From contig CM077593.1 of NCBI GenBank assembly GCA_039654915.1, positions 37,852,501-37,916,500 on the forward strand: a DNA stretch of 64,000 nt. The letters run 5' to 3'. The position numbers and the translations under genes are program-made. This stretch comes from Aquilaria yunnanensis. Taxonomy: Eukaryota; Streptophyta; Magnoliopsida; Malvales; Thymelaeaceae. This document shows, one piece after another, positions 23,664 through 34,904 of this stretch. A model generated the notes under the pieces. That model saw only the letters and a program-made list of their open reading frames with translations. It ran no database searches and was not told where the DNA came from. Within the stretch, counting starts at the first letter, position 1. The number at the start of each line of letters is the position of its first letter.

Positions 23664-26600
23664 CCAATCAGGAAGAATCTTCCGGCACGTCTTCACAGTC
23701 TTGCAGCATTGCCGGCGTCTTTGGGAAGCTCATTCTCTGCGAGGTCGTTACGCTTAGCACGGAGATGCTTGGATGGTCTAGCACGGAGATGTATGTTTTG
23801 GACTTCGCTAAGCAATCTGCCTCAGTGTTATTCCGCCGGGGTACATTTTCGATCCGCACGGCGTCAAACTCTTGGATGAGTTTTCTTACCAGCTCGTGGT
23901 ATTTTGCCAAGATTGGGTCCTTCGCCCCATAATCTCCTGCCGTCTGCCGAACTACCAGCTGGGAATCGCTGTGAGCCCTTAAGTTTCTCACGCCAATCTT
24001 TCTGGCCAAGCGTAATCCCGCTATGAGGGCTTCATACTCAGCCACATTATTGGTGACGTTGAAGCTGAACTTGATAGCCTTCATCACCTCTAGGCCTTCG
24101 GGTCCTCTGATAACTATTCCAGCTCCCTGGTGTTCGGACCCCGAGGCTCCGTCAACATGCAAGGTCCATTCTGGCTCACCTTCTTTCGGATCTGAGTGGT
24201 TCTCCTCAGTGGTGGGTATTTCGGCGATAAAATCTGCCAATGCTTGGGCTTTTATGGCCTTCCGAGGCTCATACGTGATTTCGTGTTCGCCAAGCTCTAT
24301 GCACCACTTGGAGAGCCTTCCCGAATGATCAACTCTCTTCATAACATCCCGTAGTGGTAGACTACTTCGGACGATGATGGGGTGAGCCTGGAAATATGGT
24401 CGCAGTCTTCTTCCTGCAAGCACCAAGGCATATATAGCTTTTTGAAGCAAAGGGTACCTGACTTCGGCGCCATGCAGGGACTTGCTGACGTAGTAGACCG
24501 GCCATTGTTTCGGCCCTTCTTCTTTTATCAGGACCGAGCTCACGGCCTTTTCTGTGACGGCGAGGTACAGTACGAGGGGTTCTCCCTCCCGAGGTTGTCG
24601 CAGAGTCGGCAGGCTGGCCAGGTAGACTTTGAGTTCTTCCCAGGCCTTTTGGCAATCTTCATCCCAGGGATGATTGTTTCTTCCGAGGTCGCCTTCCATC
24701 TTTGCTGCCTTTGTGAGGACTTTGAAGAAAGGTCTACACCTATCTCCGTACCTGGAAATAAACCTGCTCAAAGAGGTTATTCTTCCGGTTAGTCTCTGCA
24801 CGTCTTTGACTGTGGTAGGAGTTCGGAACTCAAGCAGAGCCTTAATCTTCTCAGGATTGGCGTCGATGCCTCTTTCGGATACCATGTACCCAAGGAATTT
24901 TCCCGACGTCACCCCGAAGATACACTTCTCGGGGTTAAGGCGAATCCCGAAGGCTCTGAGCTTTTGGAAGGTTTCCTCCAAATCTGCAACGTGGTAGCCG
25001 GGCAGCTTGCTTTTTACTATCATATCATCAACATATACTTCCATGTTTCTCCCCATTTGGTCTTTAAAGACCTTGTTCATCAGTCTCTGGTAGGTGGCTC
25101 CTGCATTTTTCAGCCCGAAGGGCATTCTGATATAGCAGTACGTTCCTCCCTCGGTGATGAAGGCAGTTTTCTCTTCATCTTCGGGGTCCATCCTTATCTA
25201 ATGGTAGCCGCTGAAGGCATCTAGGAAGCTCAGGAGCCCGTATTCGGCCGTTGAATCTACCAGTTGATCTATTGGCGGGAGGGGAAATGAGTCTTTCGGG
25301 CAAGCATCGTTCAAGTTTCTGAAATCAATGCACATCCGGAGTTTGCTGCTACCTTCTTTTGTGGCAATGACCACGTTGCTTAACCATTCGGGGTATTTTA
25401 CCTCCCTGATAACTTCAGCATCCAATAGGCGCTGAACTTCGGTTTTCACGAAGTTGCTTTTGTGGGCTGAGATGCTTCGTTTCTTTTGCCTGATAGGTTT
25501 TGCTTCCGGGCTTACTTTGAGGCTGTGCTGTATTATGCCAGGGTTCACCCCTGGCATGTCTTTCGGCGAGTAGGCAAAAAGATCTTTATTTTTTAGCAGA
25601 AAGGATACAAGATTTTCCTTATCACCTTTGGCCAAGCTCTTCCCTATTCGGGTAGATTGTCCTGGGACAAGATCTACTGCTTCCGTTTCTGCTTCTGCGG
25701 GATCTCCTTCTTTGCCTTTCTCCTGCGCCTTTGCCTCCACCGTTTGTGTAGAGCTGTTTGCCGGAGCCTTTCGTGCTTTTACAAACACCTTTCTTACCTC
25801 GGCTTGGTCGATGAAGACCTCTGCATCTCCATCCTTGGTGGCGAATGTGACAGTCAAGTACTTCACATCGGGGCGAATGTGCAGGTTCCCCTGAGTCCGC
25901 CTTCCAAGGATGGCGTTGTACGAAGACGGGACATCCATGACAATGAATCTTGCCATTGTGGACGCGTACAACTCAGTTGCTCCGTCTACCGAAGTGCCTT
26001 TCATCATCAAAGGGAGGTCGATCCATCCGAGGACGGGTAGTTCGGATGGCCCAACGCCGAAGGTGGGCGTGGTGACAGGTTTTAGCTCGCTGCTGGAGAT
26101 GCCCAAGCTCGGCAGTAAGTGCGAGAATAGGACGTCAGCATTTGAGCCATCATCAAGCAACACTCTCTTGACGTCCCAGTTCCCTATTCTCGCCATTATC
26201 AGCAGCGGGTCGTCGTGGGGGAAGACGACAGTGGAGCCATCTTTGCGAGCCAATTTCTTGGATGGACTTTGATACTCCATAACCGCAATTTCTCTGGCCT
26301 TCCGCTTTCTTTCCGAGGATGGGAGCCCCGTGGTGATGGTTTGGATGACCCCTACTGGAGGTGGAAGGCGCCTTTTTGGACTTTTGTTTCTCCGCCTGTC
26401 GGAGTCATAGTCCTCGCTTTCGGCCCTCTCTTCCTCCTCTTTTCTGCCCTTTGGGGAGGGCATCCGCAGGTACTTGCGAAGTTGGCCCTGTTTGATCAGC
26501 GACTCTATGTACTTCTTCAGCTGGAAGCAGTCTTCGGTGTCATGACCGTGGTCACGATGAAACTGGCAGAACTTCTCGGCATTCTTCTTATTATCGGCGG

Positions 26601-27430
26601 CCATGGCCTTTGGCCGCCGAATCTGCGTCCCTTGCCTTTCCAGCGCCATGAGAATGTTGGTCCGTGTCGTGCTCAAGGGTGTGAAACTTTGAGGTTTCTT
26701 TCCTCGCATTCGCCGTGGTCGACCTGTATGATCAGAAAGATGCCGAGCTTGCTGGCTGGACCCTTCGGCGCGGTGATGATCAGACTTCGGCCCCGCCATC
26801 CTCAATTCCTCGGCTGTCATGTGCTGCTCTGCCCTTCGGTAAAATTCTCCGAGGGTCTCCGGGGGGTCCTTTGAGAACTCGTAGAACAGCTGTGAGTCAC
26901 GCCGAAGGCCCCGTGTCATAGCGAGGATGCGGATTTCGGGCCGGAAGTCCGGGACGCTGAGTGCTTCCCTGTTGAATCGTTCGACATAGTCTCGGATCGT
27001 CTCTCCGTTTCTCTGCTCTATGTCGAACATCTGTACAGGCATTTTGGCCGTCGGCCTGCTCCCAATGAACTGCTGGGTAAAGGCTGTGGACAACTCCTGA
27101 AACTCAGTGATAGTCCCTGGGGGCAACGAATTGTACCATGCTGTTGCTGGGCCCGTGAGGGTGACTTCAAAGCATTTGCACATGGTAGCGTCATCAGCTC
27201 CGTGCATTATCATGCTCCGCCTGTACTTCGTCAGATGGGCCTGTGGATCAGTCCGGCCATCATAGATCTCCAGCCTAGGCACTCTGAAGTCGCCTGGTAT
27301 AGCTGCCTCAACGACGGTGTGAATAAACGGGGAGCCATCTTCGCATAATGCCCCCGACAGCCTGTCCCAAACGGGTTTTCTGGTCACATGCTTCTCCACT
27401 CTGTCCAGCCGTGCCAATATCCTTTCCATA
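23664..27430 (-). pseudogene. A5 gag (second half), protease, RT and two RNase H domains
   Basis: One nearly continuous frame. It contains the capsid domain, knuckle CQFHRDHGHDTEDC, protease motif VLLDDGSNADVLF, RT (FRNLNDACPKDSFPLPP, FLDAFSGYH, RMPFGLKNAGATYQRLM, VYVDDMIVKS), gypsy RNase H (YPLLQKAIYALVLAGRRLRP) and archaeal-type RNase H (LHVDGASGSEHQGAG, SDSQLVVRQTAGDYG). TAG at 25198-25200 is the only stop before the end (Gln in A4). Near 23740 a deletion of 37 bp relative to A4 falls between two CCTCG repeats and shifts the frame. This is the best-kept family A pol in the window. Confidence 0.92.
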
Positions 27431-27994
27431 AGCGCAGTGGCGCTAGGACCATTTTCACGGGAGGGAGATCGCGCGGCGCCTTTTCGGGGAGCGAGTTCGG
27501 CGCGGAGGGGTCAGGGCCCTCGCCTCGGGCGACGAACTGCTTCGCTGTGAGACTCTCGGTCGCTTGGACCCGGTTTGTCCCACAGGCCGTTTCCCGAGGG
27601 CTATATCTTCTGTGGATGATTCTCCACGAGGATCTCCACTTTCTGAACTGCGGTGTGTAGACTTGGGGCTTCTCTCCCGAGGGCGTGTTGATGAGGAGGG
27701 TTTCTGGGCCTGCGACTGCTGTGGCCATCTTCAGTCGATCTGCTGAGTCATTTCAGCAACGACCGAGCGCTGAAAGTCCCTTAAGAAGCTCATGGTGATT
27801 ACCAGAGGGCGGTCCTCCTCGGGCGTAGAAGTCTCTGGGAGTGTCTGCTCAGCAGCCGGTTGTATCTCAGGCGCGGACGAGGACCTTGGGAGTCCCTTGT
27901 CCTTAGAACGCCGAGTCTCAACGATGGCAATCTGCGAGCGGGTTCCCACAGACGGCGCCAAATGATGGCCTAAGGCCTCATCGTTGTGAGTCAT
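27431..27994 (-). pseudogene. A5 gag, N-terminal part, broken
   Basis: It starts MTHNDEALGHHLAPSVGT in the LTR end. A TGA at 27731-27733 follows QQID, where A4 has Arg. From there to 27431 the sequence matches A4 gag only with frame changes, so one or more small indels lie there. The capsid part continues in the next feature. Confidence 0.85.
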
Positions 27995-28829
27995 GATGAC
28001 GGTTGAGGAGACTTCTAGGAGGAAGAACGCCTGGAAGGTGGATCACCCCAAGGAGAGTACCTGAAAAGCTGGTAAACAGGGTTAGGAGGCCCCCGAAGTG
28101 TTTTTCCGGGGGGGGAGCCTCCGACGCCCAAGTCAGTGGTGGCCGGAAGAAGGAGAAAGTCACTAGCTCAAAGAGAAAGGCAGAAAAGTCTCGCCTGGTA
28201 TTTTCTCAGGGTGTGGGAGCTGTATATCCGTCCTGCCAACCTCCTGTCAAGTATTTATTTCCTGTATATATAGGAATACCTAGCCCGTTCAAATCATGAC
28301 ACGTGTGCGGTCGGATGCTCCTGAACGTCTGGACGTAGGGGACAGATAGTTGGTAACTAGATGGCCTCGAGCCTTGTGATGAGACGGGCCATGATATGAT
28401 TCTGATGGCGTCTGCGTGTCAGGGCGACTTTTTACGTCTGTGGTGGGACGTGTCAGAGGCTTCCTTAAATGCTTCCTTAAATGCGCCTGCCGTACTCCCG
28501 AGGTCCCTGGGCGAGGTCGTCCTCTAGTTCGGACAGAGCCTCTTCGGGAAGCCTACCCTCAGTTCAGGGGTTCCAAGTTCCAGGGGGTTCCGCCTTCGGG
28601 GATATCATATTCGGGCAGCAATGTCTGGTGCCACTTTTCCGAAGGCGCGTTGTTCACAACCTTGGGGGGCAAATGGAGTCCTCAAGTTTTACTGGCGTGC
28701 CGAGGCTCGGAGCTCTCAGGCTATCTCCCGAGGTGCATGATTCCACCTATTCCCGGGAAGCGCCAGTTCTTCTGGCCGTTGTTGTGGCAGGGTATTCGGC
28801 CAGATTGAGGTGACAGCCTTTGGCTATCA
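27964..28829 (-). repeat. 5' LTR of A5
   Basis: 866 bp, TGATAGCC...GGCCATCA in element orientation apart from small changes. It is more like the solo LTR at 2116 and the A3 LTR than the A4 LTRs (for example a TATATATAGG box and similar U3). The primer site at 27944-27960 follows. Confidence 0.93.
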
Positions 28830-29636
28830 TGAACGACGCTTGCCCGAAAGACTCATACCCTCTTCCGCCAATAGACCAACTGGTAGACTCAACTGCCGAA
28901 TACGGGCTCCTAAGTTTCCTAGACGCCTTCAGTGGCTACCATCAAATAAGGATGGACCCCGAAGATGAAGAAAAAACTTCCTTCATCACAGAGGGAGGAA
29001 CATACTGCTATGTCAGGATGCCCTTCGGGCTCAAAAATGCAGGAGCCACCTACCAAAGGTTGATGAACAAGGTCTTTAAAGACCAAATGGGGAGAAACAT
29101 GGAAGTGTATGTTGATCATATGATAGTCAAGAGCAAGCTGCCTAGCTATCACGTTGCAGATCTAGAGGAAACCTTCCAAACGCTCAGAACTTTCGGGATT
29201 AGGCTCAATCCTGAAAAATGCATCTTCGGGGTAACCTCGGGAAAATTCCTTGGGTACATGGTATCCGAAAAAGGCATTGACGCTAACCTCGAGAAGATTA
29301 AGGCACTGCTTGAGTTCCGAACTCCTGCCACAGTCAAAGACGTGCAGAGGCTCACCGGAAGAATAACCTCTCTGAGCAGATTTATTTCCAGGTACGGAGA
29401 TAGGTGTCGACCTTTCTTCAAAGTCCTCACAAAAGCAGCAAAAATGGAAGGCCACCTTTGAAAGAATGATCACCCTTGGGACGAAGATTGCCAAAAAGCC
29501 TGGGAAGAACTCAAAGTCTACTTGGCTAACCTGCCGACTCTGCGACAACCTCGGGAGGGAGAGCCCCTCATTTTGTACCTCGTCGTCACGGAGAAAGCTA
29601 TAAGCTCGGTCCTCGGGAAAGAAGAAGGACCAAAGC
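28830..29636 (+). pseudogene. A4 reverse transcriptase and start of RNase H
   Basis: The reading resumes at NDACPKDSYPLPP directly after the A5 LTR. RT motifs follow: FLDAFSGYHQIRM, RMPFGLKNAGATYQRLM, and VYVDHMIVKS, where the catalytic YVDD has become YVDH. A TGA at 29459-29461 falls in the linker (Gly in A5). The reading then goes on to the palindromic insertion. The YVDH change alone would abolish polymerase activity. Confidence 0.92.
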
Positions 29637-29932
29637 TGATGGCGGAGGGTTAGGCCTCCGCCGACCACTAGGGCGGACCATGGTGGTAGTATTGTCCCTT
29701 TGAACGGCGCATTAACAGGCGGCGCGGAGCCTTGAACCCGAGACTGCAGGGATTTACACCCCCTCAGGGGGGGTCGCGTCTAACCACTAGGACGACCCCC
29801 CCTGAGGGGGTGTAAATCCCTGCGGTCTCAGGTTCAAGGCTCCGCGCCGCCCGTTAATGCGCCGTTCAAAGGGACAATACTACCACCATGGTCCGCCCTA
29901 GTGGTCGGCGGAGGCCTAACCCTCTGCCATCA
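29637..29932. mobile_element. 296-bp palindromic element with a perfect 5-bp target duplication
   Basis: The two arms of about 140 bp are reverse complements with only a handful of mismatches, around a centre near 29784. AAAGC at 29632-29636 and 29933-29937 flanks it, and removing it restores the expected pol reading (KEEGPK-QWPVYYVS). On the minus strand the centre has TAGTGGTTAGACG and, about 37 bp on, GGGTTCAAGGCTC, which resemble the A and B boxes of a tRNA-type Pol III promoter. Ends are TGATGGC...GCCATCA. It could be a fold-back element, a MITE-like element or an inverted SINE dimer; the class is open. Confidence 0.8.
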
Positions 29933-29937
29933 AAAGC

Positions 29938-31949
29938 AATGGCCAGTCTATTACGTCAGCAAATCCCTGCATGGCGCCGAAGTCAGGTACCCTCTGCTTC
30001 AAAAAGCTATATACGCCTTGGTGCTTGCAGGGAGAAGGCTGCGACCATACTTTCAGGCTCACCCCATCATCGTCCAAAGCAGCCTACCACTACGGGACGT
30101 TATGAGGAAAGTGGATCATTCGGGAAGACTCTCCAAGTGGTGTATAGAGCTTGGTGAACACGATATCACCTATGAACATCGGAAGGCCATAAAAGCTCAA
30201 GCACTGGCAGAATTCATTGCCGAAATACCCGCCACTAAGGACAATCATCCGGATCTGAACAAAGGTGAGCCAGAATGGACCTTGCATGTTGATGGAGCCT
30301 CGGGATCCGAACACCAGGGAGCTGGAGTAATTATCAGAGGACCCGAAGGCCTAGAGGTAAAGAAGGCTACCAAGTTCAGCTTCAGCGTCACTAACAATGT
30401 GGCTGAGTATGAAGCCTTCATAGCGGGATTACGCTTGGCCAGAAGGATTGGCGTGAGAAACTTAAAAGCTCACAGCGATTCCCAGCTGGTAGTTTGACAG
30501 ACGGCAGGAGATTATGGGGCGAAGGACCCAATCTTGGCAAAATACCACGAGCTGGTAGCAAAGCTCATCCAAGAATTTGACGCCGTACGGATCGAAAATG
30601 TACCTCGGCGGAATAACACTGAGCCAGATTGCTTGGCGAAGTCAGAAACATACACCGAGGTGCTAGATCACCCGAGCATCTCAGTGCTAAGCATAGCGAC
30701 CTCGGTAAAAGGATGGAAAGATCCCATAAAAAGATACCTCGCAGAAAATGTGCTCCCCGAAGAACCCGGTGACGCTACAAGACTGCGAAGACGCTCCGGC
30801 CGATTCTTCCTGATTGGCGAAGAGTTATACCGACAGGGATATGCAAACCCGCTGCAAAGATGCGTGGATGAAGAGGATACTGAAATGGTCCTTGAAGAAG
30901 TCCACGAAGGCATGTGTGGTTCACATATTGGAACTGATGCCCTTGCAGCAGTGATACTTCGCCAAGGATACTTCTGGCCTACCCTGAGAAAGGATGCAAG
31001 GCAGTTCGTCCGAAAATGCAGTAGTTGCCAGAAACACGGGAACATCCAGAGGGCACCCTCAGAAATGGTAACTTCAGCTGACTACCCCTGGCCCTTCGCA
31101 GTCTGGGGTATAGACCTTATTGGGCCACTCCCCTCAGCGCCCGGAGGCGTGAAATTCTACGTTGCAGCAGTGGACTATTTGTCCAAATGGGTCGAGGCAG
31201 AGCCCCTAGCAACTATCTCGGCAAAAGAAGTGCAAAAGTTTGTATGGAAGAACATAGTATGCAGATTCGGCATACCGAGGGTGCTAGTGGCTGATAATGG
31301 ATCCCAGTTCATAGAGAAAGGATTCCAGGAATTTATCAGCGACCTCGGAATAAAGATGCACTTCGCCCCGGTAGCTCACCCCCAAAGCAACGGGCAGGTG
31401 GAAGTATCTAATAGGACCATAAAAGATCGCCGGAAAAAGAGACTGGGGGAAGCAAAAGGGAAATGGCCAGGAGAACTCCAAAGCGTATTATGGAGTTACC
31501 GAACGACGCCCTGAAGAGCCATAGGGGAGACTCCCTTCTCACTCGTCTTCAGAACAGAGGCCATCATCCCTATCGAGATAGTTAGACCATCAGTACGGGT
31601 GCAAGTATTTGATGAAGGTGGAAATGACCTCGGCCTAAGAACGAAGCTTGACCTCATCGGCGAACATAGAGAAATAGCTGAGTTGAGAAGAAAAGCTTTC
31701 CAGCAAAGGGTGGCCACGGCCATAAATTTGCGAGCTAGGCCAAAGGAAATCAGGAAAGGAGACCTCGTTCTCCGAAACGCTGACTTTGCGCCCCGAAGGC
31801 CATCCCACGGAGTACTTCGCACAAACTAGGAAGGACCTTATCTAGTCCTCGCCAAAGTACGAAAAGGCGTGTACAAACTTGGCGATGCCGAAGGCGTAGA
31901 ATTGAAAAACACTTGGCACTCAGATGCCTTGAGAAAATTCTACGCCTAA
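29938..31949 (+). pseudogene. A4 RNase H domains and integrase
   Basis: The reading continues with gypsy RNase H (YPLLQKAIYALVLAGRRLRP), archaeal-type RNase H (LHVDGASGSEHQGAG, NNVAEYEAFIAGLRLARRIG), integrase zinc region (GSHIGTDALAAV, KCSSCQKHGNIQ) and core (WGIDLIGPLPS, VADNGSQFIEKGF, HPQSNGQVEVSNRTIKD). It ends at TAA 31947-31949 after LRKFYA. Stops: TGA 30495-30497 and TGA 31512-31514, both at Arg positions, and TAG 31827-31829 at a Trp position. The catalytic residues of integrase are kept. Confidence 0.92.
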
Positions 31950-32633
31950 GCTTGAGCGAAGGAATCATACTGTACGAAAAATATTCTAAGTACAGAAGTG
32001 CCTTGAGAAGATTTCTTAAGTACAGAATTGTACAGAATTCCACGAAGATGCTCGCCACAAGCGCAGATATGACTTTCCGAAGTCCCTTGAGCCATCACGC
32101 TCGGGAAAGATTGGAAAATCTCTCAGCGGTACTCGCCGTAATAAGCACAGATATGACTTTCTGAAGTCCCTTGAGCCATCACGCTCGGGAAAAATGGAAA
32201 AAAAAAATCTCGCAAAAGGTTTCTTAAGTCTCTTGAGCGAACATGCTCGGGACAATGGAAAATGAAAAATTTCTACTAAGGGGTTTCCGTAGTCCCTCGA
32301 GCGAACGTGTTCGGGACAAAATGGAAATGCAAAAACCTGCAAAAAGACTTAGTCAAATTTTTTAGACTTTCCAAAAAGCCTCTTGAGCGAACAGGCTCGA
32401 CCAATGGAAAGATCTTTTATACTTAGTCAAGTTTCTTTGATCGCAGGTTTTCCGAAGCCTCTTGAGCAAATGCGTTCAGGGCAATGGAAAATAAAGAAAC
32501 TTGCAGAAACACTTAGCCAAAAAAGATCTTCATTCACCCTCTTCTTCGCATCAAGCTCCTTCTTCAAAGACTGGACCTCGGCTTCAAGGGCCTTTTTCTC
32601 ACTCACCAACGACTGAATAAGATTGTCAGAATC
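31950..32633. repeat. Convergent spacer of A4 with six copies of an inverted motif
   Basis: Between the pol stop and the aORF stop, the motif CTTGAGCGAACATGCTCGGG and variants recur near 32086, 32170, 32231, 32297, 32381 and 32460, usually preceded by CCGAAGTCC and followed by ACAATGGAAA. The core is an imperfect palindrome. The right part (from 32427) still holds aORF coding sequence downstream of its premature stop. Confidence 0.8.
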
Positions 32634-34676
32634 TTACTTATCTTTGAGAAGGTCTTGGTTGGCAGTGAGCATCCTTTTCACCTGATCGCCGAGGTCATCA
32701 ATCATCAATGAGGAGTTCTTTTCAAGATCTTCCTTCTCCTTCCGGAACTCCTCCCGAAGGGTAGCAACTTCTTTCTTCGCAGCATCCGACAGCTGCTGGT
32801 TCTTGGCGATCAATGCCAAGCGCGTGTCCTTCACCTTCTTTAAGGTCTCTAAGGCCGAAGCTCGGAACGCCGCCTGCCTGGCCACCCAAACTCGGAGAAA
32901 GCCGGCGTACCCCAGCAACTGCAAAAAGATGAATGCAAGGTCAGTAAGAGCCAAGCACTTCGGAAAAATTGAAGGGAAAAAGGTGTGAAGAACATACCTG
33001 AGCAGCGTGCTCGGTGACTTTTGTGGCAAGAGTGTCATCGTCCGGATGGGCCGCCGAGATGGCCTTGAAGGAGGCCTCAGTAAGCACCCCCTTCGAAATC
33101 TGCTTTGCCATTTCAGGACAGTCCTCGGAGTACAAGTTCATGTCCTCCGTGAACGTCCAGAAAGGCTCTTTGGGTACCTTCCCTTGCGGGACTTTGGCGT
33201 CGCGAAGGGCCCGTGCCTTCGCGTGTTCGGCCGCCCAGTTTGGGGTAAGTAACTTCCCTGCTCGGCGAAAATGAGAAGCGGGTTAGAGACAAAGGAAAAT
33301 TCAGGAAAACAAAAAGAGCCATACTTGTTCTGAAAGAAACAGACCTGGCGGCACTTCGAACACGGCGTCCTCGGAATCCTCAGACTCCTCGGTGGAAATC
33401 GCCTTGCCTTTCCTCTTGCGCCGCTCCTCGGCAGAAGGAGCCTCTTCCACGGCCTCCAGAAGGGCCTGCGACGCCGAAGGGCTTTGCGGAGGGACGTCGG
33501 CGGAAGGAACCTCGGCAGCTGCAGGGACCTCAGCAGAAGCCTCGGTCGGCGGAATCTTGGCTGCCATCTCGGCCGGCCCAGGCTCCTCAGAAGCCTCCTC
33601 GGAAATATCCTCCAGAGGAATCGGGGCAGTTTTCTTTGCCCGTTTCGCCGAAGGCCAAGCGCCAGTAGACTTACGCGTTCGGGAAGCCGCCTTCTTTGTC
33701 TGATCGCCCTTCTCCCCCTGGCCGGAGAAAAGGGACTTGTAAAACGCAGCAGTCCCGTCGCCCATTTCTGAGAAAGAAAAAGGACATCAGCGTAAGTCCG
33801 AGGAAAAAACAGCAAGGGAGTAGAAGACAACTCCCTTTCGACAAGCGTTTCGAAAGAAATTTCCTCCTTAAGAAGCTTGACCAACCAGGAATCCTTCCCG
33901 GCGATGGCAGGAGCTGGCATCCCGAGGTCGGTCTCGTGCTCCTTAACCACCTTTAACTCCCGGAGGACCTCTTCGGTCATCAACCTCCAGTTGATAGGGA
34001 AGGGGTACAGAGAGCGCGGCGCGACCTCGGGAGCCCAGTCAGAGACGGCCCGTATACGGCCGTCGAAGTCCGCGAAAGTGGAAGCCAACTCTGGAGTCAG
34101 CAACAACCTCGGATCAACGACGTCCACATCTAGCCTTCCCTGAGCCCATTTGGTCGGAACGTATGACCAGGCCTCCTCCATCTTCAGGAAGAAGAATTTC
34201 TGTTGCCACCCCCGCCAGCTGTCCTTGGTGGCGAAGGTGAACATGAATTTTTTGCTCCCGGATCCCTGAGGTAGCATAAAATAGAAGCCAACCTTCGGGA
34301 CCACAAAGAGCTTGTAGTACTGCATGAAGATTATAAAATGGGGTTTTATCCCGAAGACGCCACACATACAGAGGAAAGCGTTAAAATAGCAGAACGAGTT
34401 CGGGGGAAGCTGGTTCACAGCAATGCCATGAAATTTGCAGAACTCGCAAACCATCTTCGGGGGAGGATACCGAAGTCCGGCCTTCAGCTGGGCTCGGAAA
34501 ACGGTAATCTCGTTACTATGGTTTGAAAAAGCATAGTGGCTAGAGCGAGGCAGCCTAGTAATGGCGTAAGAGGGAAGAAAGAACTTTTTCTTCCACCTCT
34601 CTAATTTTGCGGGGGTGGTGCAACAAGGATGGGCTAAAAGACGCTGCCAGCTGTCAGGCATAGGCATTTTCGACAT
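32634..34676 (-). pseudogene. A4 antisense gene (aORF), four exons
   Basis: The gene runs against gag-pol. Inferred exons: 33836-34676, 33345-33767, 32998-33257 and 32634-32918. Introns 2 and 3 have GT...AG borders; exon 3 is 260 nt, as in A2, and phases agree. Intron 1 has GG where A2 has GT, so its splicing may be lost. TAA at 32634-32636 is premature; homology goes on to about 32430. Exon 1 (FRAQLKAGLRYPPPKMVCEF, NAFLCMCGVFGI, WRGWQQKFFFL) resembles what Pfam calls putative gypsy-type transposon (PF04195, from memory). Exon 2 is acidic, Ala/Glu/Pro-rich with basic stretches; exon 4 is coiled coil. Molecular role unknown. Confidence 0.82.
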
Positions 34677-34904
34677 GAAAACAGTTTCCAGAAAAAACTT
34701 AAAAGAGCAGAGGAATCAAAACACTCTGGAAAACAAAAACCCACCAAAAGATTTGCCAAAGTCTGAGGACGCCGTCGTGAAAGTTGGCTGAAAAAAGCTC
34801 TGATTAAGGTAGCTCCGCCACAGAAAGCAAGAAAGTACGAAAACAGGGGCAAAGCAGAGGAAAGAGCAGAAGTAAAAGCAAATGGGACTTATGATGGAAT
34901 GGGC

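Larger units (their letters stand above)
23655..28829 (-). mobile_element. A5: truncated Tat-like element inside A4
   Basis: The 5' LTR, primer site, gag, protease, RT and both RNase H domains are present on the minus strand; the reading stops at the start of integrase, where it meets B'. At the right edge A4 RT resumes at once, so the 5' LTR end is a true insertion border (TGAAC at 28830-28834 would be the retained duplication). Integrase, the antisense gene and the 3' LTR are missing. Confidence 0.9.

Noticed and set aside
29637..29932. A functional tRNA gene at the palindrome centre
   Set aside because: Only box-like sequences are present; acceptor and anticodon stems of a tRNA cannot be drawn.
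33392..34143. Plus-strand Ser/Ala-rich frames over the A4 aORF
   Set aside because: They are the complement of aORF exon 2 and end of exon 1, whose exon phases and homology with A2 favour the minus strand.
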